This document shows positions 57,511 through 64,000 of a stretch of 64,000 nucleotides of DNA, piece by piece. The notes below the pieces were generated by a model that was given only the letters and a program-made list of their open reading frames with translations, was not told the DNA's origin and ran no database searches. Where the stretch lies: NCBI RefSeq assembly GCF_017875235.1, contig NZ_JAGGMI010000001.1, positions 186,001-250,000 of the forward strand, given 5' to 3'. Every line of letters begins with the position of its first letter. The stretch's first letter is position 1. Origin of the DNA: Asticcacaulis solisilvae (lineage in GTDB: Bacteria > Pseudomonadota > Alphaproteobacteria > Caulobacterales > Caulobacteraceae). Made by a program: the position numbers and the translations under genes.

Positions 57511-57842
57511 GTTTTTCTCCTCAAAAGCGTATTTCCACTTCCCCCGGTGGACCGCCGACACGTCTGGCGGGAAAGCCGGAAGGAATACGCAGCCATTAAC
57601 ACTTTTCCCTTCCCAAGTCGCTGGTTTTGCCCCATGATGGCTGTGATGGACTCCGGTCCTAGGGGTAGAGTAAGGGAATACGGGCTGAGGTCGGCGGGGG
57701 CAGAATCAACCTTTCGCGACAATCTGGCAACGCTCGGCGATATAACGGCAGCCAAAGGGGGGCATAGCTTGACAGTCCGGGTATTCCTTAACAAAGAATG
57801 CGTTAACCATATTTTTGCCGACTTTCGTCGGAGCGATTGCTG
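57511..57842. other. Divergent intergenic region without a gene
   Basis: A 332-base gap separates the fRMsr gene (leftward) and the Sel1 lipoprotein gene (rightward). TTGACA at 57769-57774 could be a -35 box for the rightward gene, but no good -10 follows. A single CtrA half-site TTAACC occurs at 57803-57808. No coding potential seen. Confidence 0.4.
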
Positions 57843-59315
57843 ATGTCGAAACGTGACAGTTCAGGGTCGGTTTTGGGGGCTTCAGGCGCCATGGGACCGA
57901 TCTTCAAGCAGCGGGGTGGACGCACCAGGGCCATGGCGGCCCTGGCGGGTATGCTGTGCCTCAGCCTCACGCTTTCGGGATGCGACTCGCGCGATCTGGC
58001 CTGGCTGCGCGGCGGCAAGGAACGCGGTATTTCCGGCGAAGGCGGCTATGCCTGCCCGCGTCCGCCCGACATGTACCAGCAGGGCGGCTTCAACGGCCAA
58101 GAAAAGGAAATCCGCTATTTCCGCCACCTCGCCTTCGGCAATGACTTCTTCGCCCAGCTCGAGCTCGCCAACCGCTACGCCGCGCTGAACGCCGGCGACA
58201 AGAACCTTGAGGACGATGTGGAGTCCTCGGTGTGGCTGGTCATGGCCCTGGCCAATCCCGAAGGCTATTCCCGTGCCGACCGCGACACCCAGTCGGGTCC
58301 GATGGCGTCGCGCTACGACAAGTGCCGCGCCTATGAACGCGCCCGCGCTTACAAGATGCTGGACCAGCAGTTGTCGATGATGGATGCGTCCGAGCGCGAC
58401 AAGGTTCGCGACCGCGTCATCTACATCCAGTCGAACATGGGCGCCGAAGGCTTCCGCACCCTGGCGCGCCTGTACGACAAGCAGTATGGCCCGATGGGCG
58501 AGCCCGCCAAGGACCGCGAAGCCGTACGCGCCATGCGCCGGGGTTCCGACTATGCGCTCGTCAACGCGCGTTCGCTGTTCGAACGTTCGGACGTCGACGC
58601 CTATCTCTATAACTACAAGGCGATGGAAACCGGCGATGTCGGGGCCTACGTCCTTCTGAAGGACTTCGAAAAGTCGGCGCCGGAACGCCAGCGCTATGCG
58701 ACCTTCGTCGAAGCCAAGGCCCGCCGCTGGGTGGCGCCCTACGAAATCTATCCGACCGAAACGCCCAAGGGCGGCGTTCCGCACTCGGATGAAAGCAAGC
58801 CGGACGAAGCCGCCGTCTATGCCGTGTCGCGGATGGAGGAACTGCCCTTCGTCCACATTGTCCGCGCGCTGAACTATCTGGACCTGCTGCATACCGAATG
58901 CGAAGGCCCGGGCGACATCCCGAAGCAGACCATCGACGGCCTGCGTGGCATGATCGGCATGCCGGCCGGCGAACGCCTGACCTATCTCGATCGCGTGCGC
59001 GCCATTCAGCTGGCGGCCGTCAACGGTGACTCCAAGTCGCAGCTGGTCCTGGCGGTCATGTATTCCGAAGGCGTCGGCGTCGAAGTCAACTATGCCCGCG
59101 CCTTCTACTGGTACCAGCAGGCCGAAAAGCAGGGATCGCCCGAGGCACGCTACGCCATGTCGACCTATTTCGATCTGGGCCTGGCCGGTGTCGCCGACCA
59201 GAACAAAGCCGAGTCGGTCGTCCTGCAACTCGACTCCGCACTGGCGGGTTTCCGTCCGTCGGCGAACCGCCTGCAGGCCGTGCTCAATCAGGTTTCGCGT
59301 AACCCCGATCAGTAA
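57843..59315 (+). CDS. Sel1-repeat lipoprotein of unknown function
   Basis: ATG 57843 gives 490 residues. A positively charged leader and hydrophobic stretch end in lipobox LSGC (Cys47), so the protein is probably lipidated. Most of it is helical, with one clear Sel1 pair near the C-terminus (SQLVLAVMYSEGVGVEVNYARAFYWYQQAEKQGSPEARYAMS). The pair with the next gene, 81 bases apart, suggests a common envelope function. No family named. Confidence 0.85.
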   Translation: MSKRDSSGSVLGASGAMGPIFKQRGGRTRAMAALAGMLCLSLTLSGCDSRDLAWLRGGKERGISGEGGYACPRPPDMYQQGGFNGQEKEIRYFRHLAFGNDFFAQLELANRYAALNAGDKNLEDDVESSVWLVMALANPEGYSRADRDTQSGPMASRYDKCRAYERARAYKMLDQQLSMMDASERDKVRDRVIYIQSNMGAEGFRTLARLYDKQYGPMGEPAKDREAVRAMRRGSDYALVNARSLFERSDVDAYLYNYKAMETGDVGAYVLLKDFEKSAPERQRYATFVEAKARRWVAPYEIYPTETPKGGVPHSDESKPDEAAVYAVSRMEELPFVHIVRALNYLDLLHTECEGPGDIPKQTIDGLRGMIGMPAGERLTYLDRVRAIQLAAVNGDSKSQLVLAVMYSEGVGVEVNYARAFYWYQQAEKQGSPEARYAMSTYFDLGLAGVADQNKAESVVLQLDSALAGFRPSANRLQAVLNQVSRNPDQ

Positions 59316-59396
59316 CACCAGGCCCTACCGGCCGCGGGGACACTTATGATGACATTGCCGCACCGGCTCACCGGCGGCGGCCTGAGGAAGAGACAG

Positions 59397-60806
59397 ATGT
59401 GGATGCGTAAAGACAAAGCTGCCCATGTACGCCCCGGCGCTTCGCTCGGAGTGGCGGGCGCTATCGCCGGTCTGGTGATGTCGTTCGCAGTCACCGCCCC
59501 CTTCCCCGCCGTCGCCGGCGCTGAGAACCGTTATGACGGCAACAACGCCGCCCGCGTCAGCGGTTATATCAAACCCTGCTTCGGCATGCTGCTAGATGCG
59601 CAACTGCGCAGCTGCGGCGGCAAGCGTCACTACCGCGAAAGCGGCTACCTGTATGGCTACCATGGCGGCCGTTACGATGCGACGATCAATTGCGACACCG
59701 CCCCGCGCGGCTATGTCGAGAACGTCGTGGAGCGCATCCGTTCCGGCGGCGTCCTGTACCTGAAGGCCAAGAACCGCTCGTGTATCGCCAGCCTGGACCT
59801 GAAGAAGTCGATCACCATCGTCGGCACCGGCTATAGCCCGCGCGACATCCCGGTCCTGGTCGCGCCGGACGGCCAGTCGTGCATCCGCATCGCGCCGACG
59901 GCCGAGAAGGTCATCATCAAGAACGCCTACATCTCCAGTCCGCGCGGCGACCAGACGGCCTGTATCGAAGCCTCCGGTTCGGAGCTGACGCTGCAGAACA
60001 GCCAGGTTCGCTACCAGGGTGATGCCGCGGCCGTGCACCTGTCGGGCGGACGTCTGAACATCACCGAATCCTCGCACATCATCGCCAAGACGCGGTCGGT
60101 GGCGGTCGCCATCAACAATGGCGAGTTCTTTGCCGAGAATTCGGAAATCGCGACGACGGCCGGTGGCATCTACGGCGTGCTGAGCGGCGACTCGCAGGTC
60201 CAGGGCCTGAGCGTCCAGCAGCTCGCCGACTGGCGCGGCTTCCAGCGCGGCGAAGGTGCGATCGGCATCGAGCTGAAGCTGGACAGCGCCAATTCGATCC
60301 TCAGCATGATGGACACCAAGGTGCGTTATTTCGCCCGCGGCATCCTGCTCGATGGCGCCGGTGAAGCCCTGCTGGCGCATTCGCTGGTCGAACACACCGA
60401 CCACGGCATTGTCGCCTCGCTGAACCGCCTGCGCGTCATCGAAAACACGGTCATCGCCAGCGAGATCGGCATCGATGTTGTCGAAGGCACGGCTTTTGTC
60501 GGCAACAACCGCGTCGCCCGCGTCCGCACCGCAGGTATCCTGGCGTCGAGCAACGGCGAAATCCGCGCGGTCGACAACCGCATCGAAGCTGATCTGGATG
60601 GCTGCAAGACGCTTAAGTGGGGCAATATACCGCCGTCCGAGCGCATCTGCACCCCCTGGTATGAAGGCTCCGAATTCGACGTTCCGGGCGATGCCCGCGA
60701 TCAATACATGTTCGATCAGTACTGGCCGCGCGAGAATGCGATCGCATCGGCGCCGGTATCGACGACACCGGCCCCGGCCCGCGCCGCCGATCCGGTTCGC
60801 AACTAA
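59397..60806 (+). CDS. Secreted right-handed beta-helix protein
   Basis: ATG 59397 is preferred because GAGGAAGAG lies just upstream; ATG 59346 is in frame but would precede an awkward N-terminus. The 469-residue protein has a signal peptide ending AVAGA and a central series of ~22-residue beta-helix rungs with repeated Asn/Ser/Ile patterns (ITIVGTGYS, VIIKNAYISS, LTLQNSQVRY, LNITESSHII, LRVIENTVIA). Six or so cysteines occur outside the helix. The fold is typical of polysaccharide lyases or adhesins; no catalytic motif identified. Confidence 0.85.
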   Translation: MWMRKDKAAHVRPGASLGVAGAIAGLVMSFAVTAPFPAVAGAENRYDGNNAARVSGYIKPCFGMLLDAQLRSCGGKRHYRESGYLYGYHGGRYDATINCDTAPRGYVENVVERIRSGGVLYLKAKNRSCIASLDLKKSITIVGTGYSPRDIPVLVAPDGQSCIRIAPTAEKVIIKNAYISSPRGDQTACIEASGSELTLQNSQVRYQGDAAAVHLSGGRLNITESSHIIAKTRSVAVAINNGEFFAENSEIATTAGGIYGVLSGDSQVQGLSVQQLADWRGFQRGEGAIGIELKLDSANSILSMMDTKVRYFARGILLDGAGEALLAHSLVEHTDHGIVASLNRLRVIENTVIASEIGIDVVEGTAFVGNNRVARVRTAGILASSNGEIRAVDNRIEADLDGCKTLKWGNIPPSERICTPWYEGSEFDVPGDARDQYMFDQYWPRENAIASAPVSTTPAPARAADPVRN

Positions 60807-60824
60807 GCACAAATCTCGTCACAA

Positions 60825-60854
60825 GAAACGCCCGGCCTCAAAGCCGGGCGTTTC
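60825..60854 (+). terminator. Terminator of the Sel1/beta-helix operon
   Basis: GAAACGCCCGGC-N6-GCCGGGCGTTTC followed by TTTAT, 18 bases after the stop codon. Confidence 0.85.
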
Positions 60855-60946
60855 TTTATATGCCCTTGTTGCAAGGGAAAACGCTTCGCACCGACGCCGG
60901 TGGTATCGGAATTGCCAGCCCTCATACGGCTGCTACACGCACAAAA

Positions 60947-60970
60947 AAAGCCCCGCCGAAGCGGGGCTTT
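60947..60970 (-). terminator. Terminator of the lipoprotein gene
   Basis: AAAGCCCCGC-CGAA-GCGGGGCTTT; on the minus strand the stem is followed by a run of seven T in total. It lies 19 bases after the leftward lipoprotein stop codon. Confidence 0.85.
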
Positions 60971-60989
60971 CGATTTAATTGCCCGGAAC

Positions 60990-61388
60990 TTAGTTGTAGC
61001 CGGTGTAAGAATTGCGATAGTTGCGATCGCCGCGGCGGTCCGTATCGCGCGGAATCGGATCGTTGCTGGTGCAGGCTTCAGGCCGGCGCTCACCCAGCGT
61101 CACACCCATGCCGGCCGAAGTCTTGTCGTCAGCGTTCTGGGCGGTCACGGTGACCTTGCGGCCCTCGGTGTTCAGGTGCGTTTCCGTGCCCGTGCCGCTG
61201 TCATAGGTCATGACCTGCGGCGCCTTGGGGTTCTCGCCTTCGAAGGCGGCGACGCAGGCAGCGGCACGTTCCGACGCGGTGCGGGTTTCGCGGTACTCAA
61301 CCCGGCGGGTTTGATAGGTGTTACAGCCGGCAAGGCTCACAATCATACCCAGGCCCAGCCCAGCCACGATAAGTTTCGACGCGTTCAT
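60990..61388 (-). CDS. Small lipoprotein of unknown function
   Basis: ATG 61388 (GGGGGA upstream) gives 132 residues with lipobox LAGC (Cys22) and a short soluble domain with two further cysteines (RAAACVAAF, PEACTSND), plausibly a disulfide. The tail is Arg/Asp/Tyr-rich (DTDRRGDRNYRNSYTGYN). No family recognised. Confidence 0.75.
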   Translation of the reverse strand: MNASKLIVAGLGLGMIVSLAGCNTYQTRRVEYRETRTASERAAACVAAFEGENPKAPQVMTYDSGTGTETHLNTEGRKVTVTAQNADDKTSAGMGVTLGERRPEACTSNDPIPRDTDRRGDRNYRNSYTGYN

Positions 61389-61539
61389 GCAATCCCCCGC
61401 ACAGCTGGTTCGTGAAAACTTAGTTAATACGCGACAATGGCACATTTTCGACCGCAATCAAAGCCTTGAAAGCGGCAAAGGGTTAAAATCACGCGGCTTG
61501 CGTGCCCTTATGGCCACGTTTCGCCGCCTCCTCACCGTC

Positions 61540-62298
61540 TTACAGGCCGAGCGCCTCGAGTTCCTCGTCGCTGATTTCGAAATTGCCGTAGACGTTCTGC
61601 ACATCGTCGTCGTCGTTGAGCGCGTCGATCAGCTTCATCAGGGTGCGCGCCTGGTCGCCGCTGACCGGATTGGTCGACTGCGGCTTCCAGACAAAGCCGG
61701 TCGACTTGGGGTCGCCCAACAGCTTGGTCAGGTTTTCGGCAACCTCGTTGAGGTCTTCGAAGCCGGTATAGATGGTGTGGCCGCCGTCTTCCTCGTCGGT
61801 GTCGGTCTCGACGTCGGCGGCGCCGGCCTCGATGGCCGCCTCGAACACCTTGTCGGCACTGCCGGCCTTCAGCGGATACTTGATCTCGCCGAGGCGGTCG
61901 AACATGAAGCTGACCGAGCCGGTGTCCGACAGCTGGCCGCCATATTTGGTGAACAGGCTGCGGACATTGCCGGCGGAGCGGTTACGGTTGTCGGTCAGGA
62001 CTTCGACGATCAGGCCGACGCCGCCCGGGGCGCGGCCTTCGTAGCGGATGTCTTCCATGTTGTCGGCTTCGCCGGACGCGCCCTTCTTGATGGCGCGTTC
62101 GATATTGTCTTTCGGCATGGATTCGGCCTTGGCCATGGCGACGGCCAGGCGCAGGCGCGAGTTCATGTTGGGATCGGGCATGCCCATCTTGGCGGCGATG
62201 GTGATGTCGCGCGACAGCTTGGAGAACAGCTTGGAGCGGGCAGCGTCGGCGCGGCCCTTCTTATGCATGATGTTCTTGAATTTACTATGGCCAGCCAT
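61540..62298 (-). CDS. yebC: YebC/PmpR-family protein
   Basis: ATG 62298 gives 252 residues starting [32 protein letters not shown], the YebC signature. Three-domain proteins of this family were annotated as DNA-binding regulators; more recent work links them to relief of ribosome stalling at proline runs. An upstream extension to 62421 is unsupported. Confidence 0.96.
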   Translation of the reverse strand: MAGHSKFKNIMHKKGRADAARSKLFSKLSRDITIAAKMGMPDPNMNSRLRLAVAMAKAESMPKDNIERAIKKGASGEADNMEDIRYEGRAPGGVGLIVEVLTDNRNRSAGNVRSLFTKYGGQLSDTGSVSFMFDRLGEIKYPLKAGSADKVFEAAIEAGAADVETDTDEEDGGHTIYTGFEDLNEVAENLTKLLGDPKSTGFVWKPQSTNPVSGDQARTLMKLIDALNDDDDVQNVYGNFEISDEELEALGL

Positions 62299-62469
62299 AA
62301 TCGTCTCACAAGATGTCTCAGCTACGCTGAGCCGCTTGTGTCCCTCGGTATCGAGAAAAAGTCTCTCAGGGCAGCCCTTCGAGAATTTTTCGCTTTTTGG
62401 TGAATGCGATGCATCGCGCATCGCGAATGGATCGCGGTTTCTAGCTTGTCAGCCAGAGTTTGTCACGAC

Positions 62470-63309
62470 TCAAACCGCAGTCAGCGCAGCCACCTGGGGA
62501 ATGACTTCTTTCAACCTCCCGCCGACGCGGATGGGTTCGATGCGCAGCGCCAGGCCCGTCTTGTCATCGCTTTCGACATAGACGCCGCAGATCGTCGCGG
62601 GCCCCGAAGCCGGACGATAGCGCTCGCGCGAAATCCGTGTCGTAAAGCGGCGCAGCGGCTCTTCCTTGTCCATGCCGATGACGCTGTCATAGTCGGCGCA
62701 GGCGCCGGCGTCGGTCTGGTAGGCCGTGCCATTGGGCAGAACTTGCGCATCCGCCGTCGGCACGTGGGTGTGGGTGCCGATGACCAGCGTCGCCCGGCCA
62801 TCGCAGAAATGGCCCATGGCCATCTTTTCCGAGGTCGCTTCGCAGTGCATGTCTACGACCACCGCGTCGGCTGCAAGTCCCAGCGGGCAGGCTTCGAGCT
62901 CGCGATCGACCGCCGCGAACGGATCGTCCATCGACGCCATGTGGACCAGGCCGAGCACATTCATGACCAGGATGCGCTTGCCCGAGCGCGTCTCGAACAG
63001 GTTCGATCCTCGTCCCGGCGCGTCGGCCAAAGGCGGGTAGTTGACCGGCCGGATCAGGCGCGGTTCGCGCACGATATAGGTCAGCGCTTCCTTCTGGTCC
63101 CATGAATGGTTGCCCAGCGTCAGGCAATCCGCGCCCGCATCGAACAGCTCACGCGCCGAGTTTTCGGAAATGCCAAAGCCGCCCGACGCATTTTCCGCGT
63201 TGACGATGACGAATTCGAGATCGAGCTGGCGGCGCAGGCCAGGAAGATGTTCCGTCAGGGCTTCGCGTCCCGCGCGGCCCACAACGTCACCAAAAAAGGC
63301 AATTCGCAT
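62470..63309 (-). CDS. YmdB-type metallophosphoesterase
   Basis: The 279-residue protein carries the metal ligands of TIGR00282: FFGDVVGRAGRE, VNAENASGGFG, LTLGNHSWDQKE, VDMHCEATSEKMAMG and IGTHTHVPTADAQVL. Members hydrolyse cyclic nucleotides or phosphoesters in vitro. It is preceded by the cyclo-ligase gene, spaced by 26 bases, an arrangement seen in other alphaproteobacteria. Confidence 0.95.
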   Translation of the reverse strand: MRIAFFGDVVGRAGREALTEHLPGLRRQLDLEFVIVNAENASGGFGISENSARELFDAGADCLTLGNHSWDQKEALTYIVREPRLIRPVNYPPLADAPGRGSNLFETRSGKRILVMNVLGLVHMASMDDPFAAVDRELEACPLGLAADAVVVDMHCEATSEKMAMGHFCDGRATLVIGTHTHVPTADAQVLPNGTAYQTDAGACADYDSVIGMDKEEPLRRFTTRISRERYRPASGPATICGVYVESDDKTGLALRIEPIRVGGRLKEVIPQVAALTAV

Positions 63310-63335
63310 AAATCTTCAAATCCTGGGCTGGCGCC

Positions 63336-63929
63336 CTATGCAGATGGTTCTGCCCCAACCAGACCCAGTTCGGTAAACATAACATCGATCGGCTGATCAT
63401 GCACTTCAAACGGTATTTCGGCAAGTTCCTGCCCTGAAAAAGCGATTCCGACGGCGCTGATGGCCTTGCGCATCCTTAAGGATTCCAGCGCACGGTCGTA
63501 ATAGCCACCACCATAACCAAGTCGCCGGCCCGTCCGATCGAAGGCCAGCATGGGCAGGAGCACGATGTCCGGATCGATCTCCTCGGCGCTGTCGACCGGC
63601 TGGCGGATATCGAAGGGGCCAAGAATCAGGCTGTCGCCGATGGCAAACCGGCGGAAGACCATGCGGAAACCTTCTTCACTGGGCACCAGGGCCGGAAGGC
63701 ACATGACGTGGCCGCGCGACTGAAAAGCCTGCATCAGCGGAAAGGGATTGATCTCCGACTGGATCGGATAATAGCCGGCGACGACGGCGCGCACATCGGG
63801 CCATTCGCCGGCATTGAAAGCAGCGGACACCGTTTCGGCCAGCATGTCGCCGGCGAGCGGCTGAGCGGAGGCCATGGCGGCGCGGCGCCGCTTCATCTCG
63901 TTACGCAGGAGAGGTTTAGGATCGTGCAT
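63336..63929 (-). CDS. 5-formyltetrahydrofolate cyclo-ligase
   Basis: The 197-residue protein has the family's N-terminal basic helix (LLRNEMKRRRAAM), a central VAGYYPIQSEINPF and the C-terminal LLPMLAFDRTGRRLGYGGGYYDRAL ATP/folate site. It converts 5-formyl-THF to methenyl-THF, feeding the one-carbon pool that metF and metH use. First gene of the pair with the YmdB-type phosphoesterase. Confidence 0.95.
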   Translation of the reverse strand: MHDPKPLLRNEMKRRRAAMASAQPLAGDMLAETVSAAFNAGEWPDVRAVVAGYYPIQSEINPFPLMQAFQSRGHVMCLPALVPSEEGFRMVFRRFAIGDSLILGPFDIRQPVDSAEEIDPDIVLLPMLAFDRTGRRLGYGGGYYDRALESLRMRKAISAVGIAFSGQELAEIPFEVHDQPIDVMFTELGLVGAEPSA

Positions 63930-64000
63930 CGGTGCTTTTTACTTGGCAAAGCAATTTGCGCAAGTCATCTGACGCGCGAAGGGTGAAGCGAATGAGAGTC

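Noticed and set aside
63930-64000. Possible 6S RNA next to the cyclo-ligase gene
   Set aside because: In many proteobacteria ssrS lies here, but the window ends too soon to see its fold.

Overview
The window looks like chromosome from an alphaproteobacterium of the order Caulobacterales, possibly Asticcacaulis or a close relative. The evidence is a GC-rich sequence with a CpdR-type cell-cycle response regulator, a perfect CtrA box, methionine synthase split into two proteins, an ECF sigma/NrsF pair next to a bufferin operon, and several Sel1-repeat envelope proteins. Genus is inference. There are no phage genes, transposases, rRNA genes or CRISPR arrays. It reads as stable core chromosome with small palindromic repeat elements scattered through it.

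Layout. 1-4,200: end of an exported serine beta-lactamase-like hydrolase, a small membrane protein, a TerB/J-domain protein, an exported protein of unknown function, a short ORF behind a CtrA box, and a ParDE toxin-antitoxin pair. 4,200-15,740: a leftward methionine region. An ArsR-methyltransferase regulator with its own palindromic operator precedes metF, which is translationally coupled to a subclass B3 metallo-beta-lactamase. metH N-terminal half and metH C-terminal half follow, but they are separated by a lipoprotein, a Tat-exported amine oxidase, an exported RidA, a Ddl-like ligase and a membrane protein of unknown function. 15,800-20,700: DUF983, YegP-like protein, pyrophosphatase, DUF599, a strong small RNA candidate, N-formylglutamate amidohydrolase, cpdR and tRNA-Val(GAC). 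20,700-29,050: a circularly permuted D-amino-acid-oxidase-like protein, three Sel1 proteins, patatin, SIMPL protein, a soluble chemoreceptor, and a 234-bp inverted-repeat element.

29,075-37,240 holds the most intriguing system: a transglutaminase-DUF2126 protein divergent from a class II amidotransferase-transglutaminase fusion, a circularly permuted ATP-grasp enzyme and an alpha-E protein. This set belongs to a family of predicted peptide-ligation or modification systems with no settled substrate. Here an NTN-hydrolase-fold domain without the usual Cys2 is fused in, and two copies of one palindromic repeat have landed in the cluster, one of them in frame inside a gene.

37,400-42,510: a ROK regulator, then sigF-nrsF divergent from bufABCD, a copper-linked RiPP (bufferin) operon. 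Both divergent promoters show the same GTAACC-N16-CGTA signature, and one lies over the first codons of the longest sigF reading frame. 42,500-47,100: ruvCAB, a TPR membrane protein, DUF486. 47,100-55,200: Lrp regulator, S41 peptidase, PadR-HAAS-GIN operon, LytS/LytTR two-component pair, an NTF2-like protein, an esterase-fold protein whose nucleophile position reads Arg, and a Fur-box-preceded DUF2061 protein. 55,200-64,000: ettA, free-methionine-sulfoxide reductase, a Sel1 lipoprotein plus beta-helix secreted protein pair, a lipoprotein, yebC, a YmdB-type phosphoesterase and 5-formyltetrahydrofolate cyclo-ligase.

All family names come from reading motifs by eye. No database search was run.
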